This document shows positions 8,711-16,557 of a DNA stretch of 64,000 bases, one piece after another. The DNA is taken from positions 1 to 64,000 of the forward strand of contig NZ_JAEMTA010000030.1 in NCBI RefSeq assembly GCF_016462545.1. Direction: 5' to 3'. The position numbers and the translations under genes were made by a program. The notes below the pieces were generated by a model that had not been told where the DNA came from, did not search any database, and was given only the letters and a program-made list of their open reading frames with translations. This stretch comes from Mycolicibacterium sp. (GTDB lineage Bacteria > Actinomycetota > Actinomycetes > Mycobacteriales > Mycobacteriaceae). Within the stretch, counting starts at the first letter, position 1. Each line of letters begins with the position of its first letter.

Positions 8711-9145
8711 GTGGTCACACCCGCCTCGAACCCACCCGACTCATCCGTCCCTCGCACCATCGGGCGGCTGCTGCTCGGCGCCGCACTCATCTTCGCCGGC
8801 GTCAGCCATCTCACCTTCGCGCGCGACGCCTTCTACGCCCAGATCCCGCCGTGGCTGCCGCTCGACGCCACCTTCGTCATCGTCGCCTCCGGCGTGGTGG
8901 AGATCATCCTCGGCGCGGCGGTGATGCTCCTGCGACGGTGGCGCGTTCAGCTGGGCTGGGTCGTCGCCGTGTTCTTCGTCCTGGTGTTTCCCGGCAACAT
9001 CTCGCAGTTCGTCACGCACAGTTCCGCCTTCGGACTCGACTCCGACCTGTCCCGAGGGATCCGGCTGCTCTTCCAACCGCTGTTGGTGATCTGGGCGCTG
9101 TGGTGCACCGGCGCGTGGTCGGCGTTCAGGACGCCAGTGGCATGA
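8711..9145 (+). CDS. DoxX-like small integral membrane protein
   Basis: 144 residues with four predicted transmembrane helices (around residues 17-35, 52-72, 80-100 and 115-135) and the DoxX-type start (IGRLLLGAALIFAGVSHLTFAR). The GTG start has an AGAGGA ribosome site 6 nt upstream. DoxX/DoxD-like proteins are linked in mycobacteria to thiol-redox complexes, but many members are uncharacterised. The stop overlaps the start of the esterase gene (ATGA), implying coupled translation. Confidence 0.78.
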   Translation: MVTPASNPPDSSVPRTIGRLLLGAALIFAGVSHLTFARDAFYAQIPPWLPLDATFVIVASGVVEIILGAAVMLLRRWRVQLGWVVAVFFVLVFPGNISQFVTHSSAFGLDSDLSRGIRLLFQPLLVIWALWCTGAWSAFRTPVA

Positions 9146-10059
9146 TGGCGCGCATGACAGGGCAGTTGAGCCGTCGCGCCGTTCTGCGTCTCGGCGCCGG
9201 GGCGGCGGCAGGGGCCGCGGGCGCGTATGCGCTCGGCTCGACGCTGAGCGGACCTCCCGTGACCCAACCGCCCGTCGCGATGACGGGGATCGGTGCGCCG
9301 CTGTCGCCGCCGCTGCCCCCGGCGCCGCTGGCACCGCCTGCCACCGCAGCACCGACGTATGTCACCGGCTCGTTCGTCTCGGCGGCGCGCGGCGGCATCA
9401 CCACGAACTGGGCGATCGCACGACCGCCCAACCAGACCGGCCCGCTTCGACCGGTGATCGCCTTGCACGGCAAGGGTCAGGATGCGGCGGGCGTGATGGC
9501 CGGGGGCGTCGAGCAGGGTCTCGCCCAGGCCGTCGCGGCGGGCATCCCGCCCTTCGCGGTCGTGGCCGTCGACGGCGGCGGCAGCTATTGGCACTCACGG
9601 ACGTCGGGTGAAAACTCCGGCGCCATGGTCCTCAACGAGCTCCTCCCGATGCTCGGCGAGCAGGGGCTGGACACGTCGCGGGTCGGCTTCCTGGGCTGGT
9701 CCATGGGCGGCTACGGCGCCCTGCTGCTGGGTTCCCGGCTGGGTCCGGCTCGGACGGCGGCGATCTGCGCCGTCAGTCCGGCGCTGTGGACCTCCTCCGG
9801 GGCGACGGCACCCGGCGCGTTCGACGGCGCCGACGACTACGCCGCCAACAGCGTGTGGGGGCTATCGAATCTGGCGTCGATTCCGATCAGGATCGACTGT
9901 GGTGACAGCGATCCCTTCTACTCGGCCACCAAGCAGTTCATCGCGCAGTTGCCCAGTCCGCCGTCGGGCGGCTTTTCTCCCGGCGGGCATGACGGCGCGT
10001 TCTGGAGTTCACAGCTGCCGGCCGAGATTGCTTGGATGGCACCACTTCTCGTTGCCTGA
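9142..10059 (+). CDS. Exported alpha/beta-hydrolase, esterase-D-like, with Tat signal (Rv0774c-like)
   Basis: About 305 residues. The N-terminus has a twin-arginine motif (SRRAVLRLG, Arg 11-12) and an Ala/Gly-rich hydrophobic stretch, then a Pro-rich linker, so export by Tat is likely. The catalytic region shows GWSMGGYG with nucleophile Ser at about 187, a DCGDSDPF acid block and the catalytic His in GGHDGAFW. This is the esterase D / antigen-85-like hydrolase fold. Its position beside purD matches Rv0774c, reported as a lipolytic exported protein. ATG 9142 overlaps the DoxX stop; ATG 9154 also fits a Tat peptide. Convergent with purD. Confidence 0.85.
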   Translation: MMARMTGQLSRRAVLRLGAGAAAGAAGAYALGSTLSGPPVTQPPVAMTGIGAPLSPPLPPAPLAPPATAAPTYVTGSFVSAARGGITTNWAIARPPNQTGPLRPVIALHGKGQDAAGVMAGGVEQGLAQAVAAGIPPFAVVAVDGGGSYWHSRTSGENSGAMVLNELLPMLGEQGLDTSRVGFLGWSMGGYGALLLGSRLGPARTAAICAVSPALWTSSGATAPGAFDGADDYAANSVWGLSNLASIPIRIDCGDSDPFYSATKQFIAQLPSPPSGGFSPGGHDGAFWSSQLPAEIAWMAPLLVA

Positions 10060-10060
10060 T

Positions 10061-11335
10061 TCAGAGGGCGATGCGACCCTCGGCGGCTGCGAGGCCGATG
10101 TCGGTGCGAAAGTGACTGCCCGGCAACCGCACCGCGCCGATGATCCCGTAGGCGGCTTCGCGCGCGGCGGCGAGGTCGGCGCCGGTGCCGACGACGGACA
10201 GCACCCGTCCGCCCGATGAGGTGACCGCGCCGTCGTCGCGCCTGGTGGTGCCGGCGTGCAGCACACCCGCGGCTTCCGAACCGGTGATGACGTCGCCGAC
10301 CCGGGGTCGTCCGGGATAGTTCTCGGCTGCCAGCACGACGGCCACGGCGGCCCCGTCGCTCCACTGCAGCGGCGGCTGGGACGCCAGTTCGCCGGTGGCG
10401 GCGGCATATAGGAGTTGCCCGAACGGGCTCTCCAAGAGAGCAAGGACCGCCTGCGTCTCGGGATCGCCGAAGCGACAGTTGAACTCGACGACCGCGGGCC
10501 CGCGGGACGTGATCGCCAGACCCGCGTAGAGCAGACCGGAGAACGGGCATCCGCGCGTGACGAGTTCGGCGGCAACGGGTTTCACGATGTCGTCGACGAT
10601 CGAGGCGAAGACGTCGTCGGGCAGCCAGGCGAGCGGCGTGTAGGCCCCCATTCCCCCGGTATTGGGTCCGGAGTCCCCGTCTCCGACGCGCTTGAAGTCC
10701 TGTGCGGGCAGCAGGGGCACCACCGTCTCGCCGTCGACGACGCAGAACAGCGACACCTCGGGCCCGTCGAGGAACGACTCGAGCAGCACGGGGTGGCCGG
10801 AGTCGAGGAGGCTGGCCGCATGTGCGCGGGCGGCATCGCGATCGGCCGTCACCACCACGCCCTTACCGGCGGCGAGCCCGTCGTCCTTGACGACCCAGGC
10901 CGGGTCTCCCGCCGGGGGACCGAACCTGTCCAGCGCGGCGTCGAGGCGGGCCGGGTTGTCGACGATCTCGCTGCGCGCGGTGCGCACACCTGCCGCGTCC
11001 ATGACGTCCTTGGCGAAGGACTTGGCGCCTTCGATGCGGGCGGCGTCCTTCGACGGCCCGAAGCACGCGATGCCCGCGGCCCGGACGGCATCGGCGACGC
11101 CGAGAACCAGCGGTACTTCGGGGCCGACGACCACGAGGTCCGCCGCGATGCGCTTGGCGAGTTTGACCACCTCGTCGCCGGAGGTGATGTCGACGTCGTA
11201 CTGCTCGGCGATCGACGCCGTTCCCGCGTTCCCGGGTGCCACGGCGAGCGCCTCGACCTCGGGGTCTCTGCGCAGCGCCAGCAGCAGCGCATGTTCACGG
11301 GCACCGGATCCGATCACGAGGACGCGCACGGTCAA
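10061..11335 (-). CDS. purD: Phosphoribosylamine--glycine ligase PurD
   Basis: A 424-residue ATP-grasp enzyme making GAR from phosphoribosylamine, glycine and ATP, the second step of purine synthesis. It starts MTVRVLVIGSGAREHALLLAL, has WVVKDDGLAAGKGVVV in the ATP-grasp domain, the PurD signature GDGDSGPNTGGMGAY, and RFGDPETQ. Length is normal. It is divergent from a P450 gene, with 55 bp holding an inverted repeat between them. Confidence 0.97.
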   Translation of the reverse strand: MTVRVLVIGSGAREHALLLALRRDPEVEALAVAPGNAGTASIAEQYDVDITSGDEVVKLAKRIAADLVVVGPEVPLVLGVADAVRAAGIACFGPSKDAARIEGAKSFAKDVMDAAGVRTARSEIVDNPARLDAALDRFGPPAGDPAWVVKDDGLAAGKGVVVTADRDAARAHAASLLDSGHPVLLESFLDGPEVSLFCVVDGETVVPLLPAQDFKRVGDGDSGPNTGGMGAYTPLAWLPDDVFASIVDDIVKPVAAELVTRGCPFSGLLYAGLAITSRGPAVVEFNCRFGDPETQAVLALLESPFGQLLYAAATGELASQPPLQWSDGAAVAVVLAAENYPGRPRVGDVITGSEAAGVLHAGTTRRDDGAVTSSGGRVLSVVGTGADLAAAREAAYGIIGAVRLPGSHFRTDIGLAAAEGRIAL

Positions 11336-11356
11336 ACCATAAACCTTCCCTCACGG

Positions 11357-11383
11357 CCATACACTTAACGCCACACTGTATGG
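11357..11383. promoter_or_regulatory. Inverted repeat CCATACA-N13-TGTATGG between purD and the P450 gene
   Basis: Perfect 7-bp arms (11357-11363 and 11377-11383) lie in the divergent spacer. The right arm overlaps TATGGT (11379-11384), a good mycobacterial -10 hexamer whose predicted transcription start falls on the GTG at 11391. The P450 mRNA would then be leaderless. The likely ligand is a regulator, possibly the TetR protein coded at 12664-13260; this is inference. Confidence 0.55.
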
Positions 11384-11390
11384 TCTAGAC

Positions 11391-12635
11391 GTGACGACGA
11401 TGCAGAACGCCTGTCCATTCGGCTCCGGGTATGACTTCACCGACCCCGACGTCCTGCTGAAGGGGATTCCGGTCACTGAGTTCGCCGAGCTGCGCAAGAC
11501 GGCGCCGGTCTGGTGGAACGAACAGCGGGAGTCGATCTTCGACGACGGCGGCTACTGGGTGATCAGCCGACACCAGGACGTCAAGGCGATCTCGCGCAAC
11601 GGCGAGCTGTGGTCGACCAACCGCAAGGGCGCGGTGATGCGACTTCCGGACGGCGTCACCAGCGAGCAGCTGGACCTGACCAAGGCGCTGTTGATCAACC
11701 ACGATGCACCCGAGCACACGCGCCTGCGCAAGATCGTGTCCCGGCTCTTCACGCCGCGGTCCGTCGCCGCGCTCGAGGAGAAGCTGGCGGTGGCCGCGCA
11801 CGACATCGTCGCCGAGGCGGCCGCCAAGGACGGCGGCAACTTCGTCGAGGACGTCGCCACCAAGCTGCCGCTGCTGGCGATCGCCGACCTCATCGGCGTG
11901 CCTGAGGCCGACCGCGGCAGGCTGTTCCACTGGACCAACTGCATCATGAACACCGACGATCCGGACTTCGACTCCGATCCAACGGTCGCCAATGCCGAGC
12001 TGATGGGCTACGCCTACAACATGGCCGAGGAGCGCAGGCGCTGCCCGGCCGATGACATCGTCACCCGGCTGATCCAGGCCGACATGGGAGAGGAAGGCGG
12101 CGAGTCCCTCGGGGACATCGAATTCGCATTCTTCGTCATCCTGCTGGCCGTCGCCGGCAACGAGACCACCCGCAACGCCATGACCCACGGCATGAATGCG
12201 TTCTTCGACAACCCCGCCCAGTGGCAGCACTTCAAGAGGGAGCGACCCGCCACCGCCGTCGACGAGATCGTCCGCTGGGCCACGCCCGTGCACTGCTTTC
12301 AACGCACCGCCCTGGCCGACGTCGAGTTCGGCGACGTGACGGTCGAGGAAGGTCAGCGGGCGGGTCTCTTCTACAGTTCCGCCAACTTCGACGAATCCGT
12401 CTTCGACCGCCCCTTCGAGTTTGATATCACCCGAAATCCGAATCCGCACTTGGCTTTCGGTGGCAACGGTGCGCACTTCTGCATCGGCGCCAACCTGGCC
12501 CGAATGGAGATCAAGCTGATCTTCAACGAGCTCGCCGACCAGATCCCCGATATCGCCAAAGTCGCCGAACCACAACGGCTTCGCTCCGGCTGGATCAACG
12601 GCGTCAAGGATCTGCAGGTCTCCTACCGAGGCTGA
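11391..12635 (+). CDS. Cytochrome P450, CYP125-like
   Basis: A 414-residue P450 monooxygenase. The I-helix oxygen-activation motif is AVAGNETTRN. The heme loop LAFGGNGAHFCIGANLARM carries the thiolate Cys at residue 364. Several blocks (FDFTDPD-like start, LFHWTN, NPNPHLAFGG, ERLRSGW-like end) recall CYP125 family sterol 26/27-hydroxylases, but the genuine CYP125A locus is normally beside kstD/fadA5-type genes, so this is likely a paralogous subfamily. Candidate redox partners are the ferredoxins at 22271 and 58024. A TetR gene follows 28 bp downstream. Confidence 0.85.
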   Translation: MTTMQNACPFGSGYDFTDPDVLLKGIPVTEFAELRKTAPVWWNEQRESIFDDGGYWVISRHQDVKAISRNGELWSTNRKGAVMRLPDGVTSEQLDLTKALLINHDAPEHTRLRKIVSRLFTPRSVAALEEKLAVAAHDIVAEAAAKDGGNFVEDVATKLPLLAIADLIGVPEADRGRLFHWTNCIMNTDDPDFDSDPTVANAELMGYAYNMAEERRRCPADDIVTRLIQADMGEEGGESLGDIEFAFFVILLAVAGNETTRNAMTHGMNAFFDNPAQWQHFKRERPATAVDEIVRWATPVHCFQRTALADVEFGDVTVEEGQRAGLFYSSANFDESVFDRPFEFDITRNPNPHLAFGGNGAHFCIGANLARMEIKLIFNELADQIPDIAKVAEPQRLRSGWINGVKDLQVSYRG

Positions 12636-12663
12636 CGAGGGGTCACGGCTACTATGTGCTCTC

Positions 12664-13260
12664 GTGCGCACCCACGGCTGGTCGGGATCGACACCCGCGA
12701 CCGATGACGAGGCGGTCGCGCGAATTCTGTCCGCTGCGGGCAAGGCCATCGACGACCGCGGCGCCGAGTTCAGCATCGCCGACGTCGCCCGCACCCTCGG
12801 CGTCACGCGCCAAACCGTGTACCGCTACTTCCCGAGCACCGAAGCCCTTTTGGTGGCCGCCGCCGTGCGCGCCGCGGATGACTTCCTCGAGCGGGTCGCC
12901 GAGCATCTGCGTGGTCGCCACGACCCGGTGGACGCCGTGACCGAAGCCATCGCGACCGCGCTCGAATGGCTGCCCAAGGACAAGCACCTCGGCCTGCTAT
13001 TGGCGCCGGGCCGCGCCGACGAGCACACCGTCTCCGTGACGTCCGACGTCGCCCTGCAATTCGCGAACCGGATGGTGCGACGGTTCGACGTCGACTGGAC
13101 AGGCGCCGGATTCTCCGAGGGCGAGCTCGACGAACTCGCCGAGCATCTCCTGCGAATCATCCAGTCGTTCGTGATCGATCCGGGGCGGCCACCGCGAACG
13201 GGCGCCGACCTGCGCCGCTACCTCGGACGGTGGGTAGGCGGCGCGGTCACACCACCGTGA
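12664..13260 (+). CDS. TetR-family transcriptional regulator
   Basis: 198 residues from a GTG. The helix-turn-helix lies at about 35-60 (FSIADVARTLGVTRQTVYRYFPSTEAL), typical of TetR proteins. The C-terminal ligand domain has no recognisable signature. It follows the CYP125-like gene closely on the same strand and probably regulates it. Its 3' end overlaps the convergent unknown gene by 14 nt. Confidence 0.85.
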   Translation: MRTHGWSGSTPATDDEAVARILSAAGKAIDDRGAEFSIADVARTLGVTRQTVYRYFPSTEALLVAAAVRAADDFLERVAEHLRGRHDPVDAVTEAIATALEWLPKDKHLGLLLAPGRADEHTVSVTSDVALQFANRMVRRFDVDWTGAGFSEGELDELAEHLLRIIQSFVIDPGRPPRTGADLRRYLGRWVGGAVTPP

Positions 13261-14473
13261 GCGGCAACGACTTGCGGTTCTCGAACACCCACGACGCGCC
13301 GCCGGAGAACTTGGTCACGGCGACCTCACCGAGTTCCTTTGCGGGGGTATCCGTTTCGATCACGCGTACCGTCCAATCCGACGCCGTACCGGTGACCTCG
13401 GCTCGAAGGTGGGGATCGACCGCAGCCACGATGGCCTGCAGCGGCTTGTCCGACACCGGCGACACCAGCGAGATCCAGGAGCCGTCCTCGTAGGCAGGCG
13501 AGTGGCGCACGTGCACGAAGCCGGGATCGACGTCGGCCGACACGTACGCCGCAGGGTTCAGCAGGGGGTGCAGTTCGAGCACGCGCAAGGCGCCCTGCAC
13601 TCCACCGGGCAGCTTGAGCGCCTTGTGGATTCGCTCGGCGGCGACTCCTGCGATGCCGATCAGCTGCTTGGTACGGATCGACTCCTCAAGTGCCACATCG
13701 TCTTTTGCGCGAGCACGTACCGCGAGGGTGAACGACAGCACCAGCAGGTGCATCTGCAGGCATACCTCGTCGGCGATGCGGACCAGCGCCGAATGGGAGA
13801 ACGCCCCGAAGTCGACGTCGGCCAACAGGTCGCCCGAATAATCGGCGTTTCCTTCGTCATTCGGATCGATCGGATCCAGTTCGCACGAATGGGCGTGACT
13901 GGCGGCGACGACGTCCATCGCCGGGATGAACGGCACGTCCGGGTAGGACTCGTCGATGATGACCGTCCACGCGCAGTGCGGCGTCCGGCCGGACGGCACC
14001 CGGGGCGGCCGGTGGATCGGGCGCACCTGTGCCTTGCGGTTGGTGGCCAGCGCCGTCGCATCGAACGTCGGATCCTCGATGTCGTGGCACATGCCGTGCA
14101 CGTAGTCCTCGCCCATCGGCTCGACGTCGAGCAGCGCCCCGCAGTGATCGAGGTGGAACTCCCCATGCCACCGGTCGTGCACGGTGTAGCGGAAGTCCAT
14201 GAACTGCGGCGGAGCACCGATGTCGAGCTGAAGACCCTTGAACAGGGTGAAGATGTCGACACCCTCGTACTTCAGCGCCTTCTGCATCCGCCTGGTGTAC
14301 AGCGGGCTGGACGCGGCCCACTCCTCGATCGCGATCTGCAGCATCTCATCGCGGCCCCACGCGCTGATGCAGTGCGCCATGCCCGAGCGGTCGATCAGCT
14401 GACCGATCAGCAGCAGCTCGGGAACCAGGGTGGCCAACTCCTCGCGCGAGAGCGCGGCATACCTACTCGTCAT
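13247..14473 (-). CDS. Conserved hypothetical protein in a dehydrogenase operon
   Basis: 408 residues with no domain I can name. The middle (around residues 95-150) is dense in potential metal or catalytic residues: FRYTVHDRWHGEFHLDHCG, then DYVHGMCHDIEDPTFDATA, with a later PHCAWTVIID. There is no signal peptide or membrane span. It starts 11 nt inside the end of the carboxymuconolactone-decarboxylase-like gene and is the last gene of the aldA-led operon, so it probably serves the same catabolic route. The His/Cys/Asp clusters suggest an enzyme, perhaps hydrolytic; that is a guess. Confidence 0.7.
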   Translation of the reverse strand: MTSRYAALSREELATLVPELLLIGQLIDRSGMAHCISAWGRDEMLQIAIEEWAASSPLYTRRMQKALKYEGVDIFTLFKGLQLDIGAPPQFMDFRYTVHDRWHGEFHLDHCGALLDVEPMGEDYVHGMCHDIEDPTFDATALATNRKAQVRPIHRPPRVPSGRTPHCAWTVIIDESYPDVPFIPAMDVVAASHAHSCELDPIDPNDEGNADYSGDLLADVDFGAFSHSALVRIADEVCLQMHLLVLSFTLAVRARAKDDVALEESIRTKQLIGIAGVAAERIHKALKLPGGVQGALRVLELHPLLNPAAYVSADVDPGFVHVRHSPAYEDGSWISLVSPVSDKPLQAIVAAVDPHLRAEVTGTASDWTVRVIETDTPAKELGEVAVTKFSGGASWVFENRKSLPLTVV

Positions 14474-14903
14474 CGAGCTTGCTCCCCGAGTGCATGTTCA
14501 ACGCCGCGTTGACGTTCCCCTTCTTGTCTTCGCCCTGGCCCTTGGCCGCGGCCTTCTTGCGCTGTCCGGCCACCTTGGTGACCACCCCGTCCAGCTTCGA
14601 ACCCAGTGGGAAGCCGAGGTAGTGGGTCAGGAAGATTGCCATCTCCTTGAGCTCGTCGACGGTGAACTCCTCGTTGCTCAGCGCCGCGTTCACCTGGATC
14701 TCCGCCAGGTCCGAGATGCCAAGTGCGGTGACACACGTGAGCGTCATCATCCGCTTGTCACGCATCGAGAGACCCGGACGGGTCCAGATGGATCCGAACA
14801 GGTGGTCGGCCGTCAATGCGAAGTAGTCACCCGGCATGTCGGGCATCTCCCAGCCGTAGACCTCGTTCATCTTCGCGAGGCCCTTCTTGCGCAACTCGTC
14901 CAT
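14463..14903 (-). CDS. Carboxymuconolactone decarboxylase-like protein (Rv0771-like)
   Basis: 146 residues from the ATG at 14903 (MDELRKKGLAKMNEVYG). The AhpD/CMD fold is seen in RPGLSMRDKRMMTLTCVTALGISDLAEIQVNAAL and EMAIFLTHYLGFP. The redox CxxC of AhpD is absent, so the decarboxylase-type branch is more likely than a peroxidase. The C-terminal 30 residues are Lys/Gly-rich. It lies 4 bp after the 3-hydroxyisobutyrate dehydrogenase-like gene and overlaps the next gene by 11 nt. Position matches Rv0771 next to purD. Confidence 0.82.
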   Translation of the reverse strand: MDELRKKGLAKMNEVYGWEMPDMPGDYFALTADHLFGSIWTRPGLSMRDKRMMTLTCVTALGISDLAEIQVNAALSNEEFTVDELKEMAIFLTHYLGFPLGSKLDGVVTKVAGQRKKAAAKGQGEDKKGNVNAALNMHSGSKLDDE

Positions 14904-14907
14904 GCGG

Positions 14908-15768
14908 CTAGCCCTTCGTCGTCGAGGTCGTCTGCGGCACGCCGAGTCCGGCAGCCAGGTCGCGTAGTGCAATCTCGGCCAGCGGCAGGTCGACTCCCGT
15001 GGCCTCGCCAAGACTCAGCGCCAACCGAAGATCCTTGTCGGCCAACCCGCGCGTGTGGACGAACATGTCGTACAGGAAGTTGTCGGACTGCAACGGCTTG
15101 GTGTCGTCACGGACCATGATGGCGCCGGGCCCACCGCTCTGTCCGTCGCTGTGCCGCACGACGCGCCCCAGCTTCTGCAAATCGATGCCCGCCGCTTCAG
15201 CCAGCTTCTGCGCCTCGCATGCGGCGGCGAAACCGATGTAGGTCAGCATGTTTCGGGCCAGCTTCATTCGAGTACCTGCGCCAGGCTCGCCGGCGCGGAC
15301 CACCAGCGAGGCCCACTGCTTGAACACCGGCTTGACCAAGGCGTAGGCGTCGTCCTCGGCCCCGACCATGACGGCGAGCTCACCCTTGGCCGCGGCGCCT
15401 GCGCCACCGCTGACCGGAGCATCCACGACGTGAATTCCCTTGGGACGCAGTTCCTCGGCGAGCTCACCTGCGGTATCCGGCTCGATCGTCGAGTGGATCG
15501 CGATCACCGTGCCCGGTTTGGCGTGGGCTCCGAGTTCACGCACGACGGTGCGGACCTGCTCGTCGGTGAGCACGGTCACGCTGATCACGTCGGCCACGGC
15601 GACGTCGGCGACGCCGTCCGCCAGGGTGGCGCCGAGCTCGGCAAGCGGGGTCATCGACTCCCCGCGCACGTCGAAGACGATCAGTCCGCCGGGCCAGTCG
15701 ACGAGTCGCTTCGCCATCGGCGCGCCCTGGTTGCCCAGGCCGATGTAGCCGAGTTTGAGATCGCTCAT
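14908..15768 (-). CDS. 3-hydroxyisobutyrate dehydrogenase-family NAD(P) oxidoreductase (Rv0770-like)
   Basis: 286 residues. The Rossmann motif GYIGLGNQGAPMA is at 7-19, the substrate motif DAPVSGGAGAA at about 117-127, and the presumed catalytic Lys is K169 (GAGTRMKLARNML). These are beta-hydroxyacid dehydrogenase hallmarks; the substrate is not known. The ATG overlaps the stop of the preceding SDR (ATGA), showing operon membership. The frame stays open upstream but those residues are not part of the fold. Confidence 0.88.
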   Translation of the reverse strand: MSDLKLGYIGLGNQGAPMAKRLVDWPGGLIVFDVRGESMTPLAELGATLADGVADVAVADVISVTVLTDEQVRTVVRELGAHAKPGTVIAIHSTIEPDTAGELAEELRPKGIHVVDAPVSGGAGAAAKGELAVMVGAEDDAYALVKPVFKQWASLVVRAGEPGAGTRMKLARNMLTYIGFAAACEAQKLAEAAGIDLQKLGRVVRHSDGQSGGPGAIMVRDDTKPLQSDNFLYDMFVHTRGLADKDLRLALSLGEATGVDLPLAEIALRDLAAGLGVPQTTSTTKG

Positions 15769-16529
15769 GACCGGAAGATCTGTCCGCCGTCGACGTTGAA
15801 GATCTGACCGGTGATCCACTTGGCCTGATCCGACAGCAGGAAGAGGCACATGCCGACCAGGTCCTCGGGTTCGCCCATGCGCGACAACGGAATTCCCTTG
15901 ACGATGTCGGCGACCATCTCCTGCGGCGTGGTGCTCCGATTGGCTTCGGTGTCGATGGGCCCCGGCGCGATCGCGTTGATCCGGATGTTCTGCCCACCCA
16001 GTTCGGTGGCCAATTGCTGGGTCAGACCGTTGATGCCGACCTTGGCCAAGCCGTAGAAGTTTGAGTAGAGCCACGCCGCGGTCGAGGACTGGTTGACGAT
16101 CGCACCGCCACCGCGCTTGGCCATCTTGCGGTACACCGCGCGGGTGCACAGCAGTGCGCCGTCCATGTTCACGCTCATGAACTTCTTGTAGTAGTCCCAG
16201 TCGACCGAGACCAGGAAGTCGAGCTTCATGCCACCGAAGATCGCGGCATTGTTGACCAGGTAGTCGATGCCGCCGAACTCCGAAAGGGTCTGTGCGGCCA
16301 TCTCCTTCGCGGAATCGGGATCACTGACGTCCACCCGGACGGCCAGCGCGTTGCCACCTTCACCATTGATGCCGTCGGCGACCTTCTGCGCACCCTCGAC
16401 GTTGATGTCCGCGACCACGACGGCCGCGCCCTCGCGCGACAGCGACTCGGCGTACACCTGCCCGATGCCGCCACCGGCGCCGGTGACGATGGCCACCTTG
16501 TCCTTGAACTGATCTCCGTACAGGCCCAC
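15765..16529 (-). CDS. Short-chain dehydrogenase/reductase (Rv0769-like)
   Basis: 254 residues, a classical SDR. TGAGGGIG is at about 16-23, NNAAIFGG replaces the NNAG motif, the catalytic Ser lies in NQSSTAAW and the Tyr-Lys pair in YSNFYGLAKVG. C-terminal WITGQIFNVDGG is typical. GTG start at 16529; it lies 28 bp after aldA and overlaps the next gene by 4 nt. A probable NAD-dependent alcohol or hydroxyacyl dehydrogenase; substrate open. Confidence 0.88.
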   Translation of the reverse strand: MGLYGDQFKDKVAIVTGAGGGIGQVYAESLSREGAAVVVADINVEGAQKVADGINGEGGNALAVRVDVSDPDSAKEMAAQTLSEFGGIDYLVNNAAIFGGMKLDFLVSVDWDYYKKFMSVNMDGALLCTRAVYRKMAKRGGGAIVNQSSTAAWLYSNFYGLAKVGINGLTQQLATELGGQNIRINAIAPGPIDTEANRSTTPQEMVADIVKGIPLSRMGEPEDLVGMCLFLLSDQAKWITGQIFNVDGGQIFRS

Positions 16530-16557
16530 TTCGTCTCCTAGGTTTCGGTTGCGCTCG

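Noticed and set aside
11385..12806. 473-codon antisense frame opposite the CYP125-like P450
   Set aside because: No recognisable motif, and it mirrors a clear P450. High-GC codon use opens the opposite strand.
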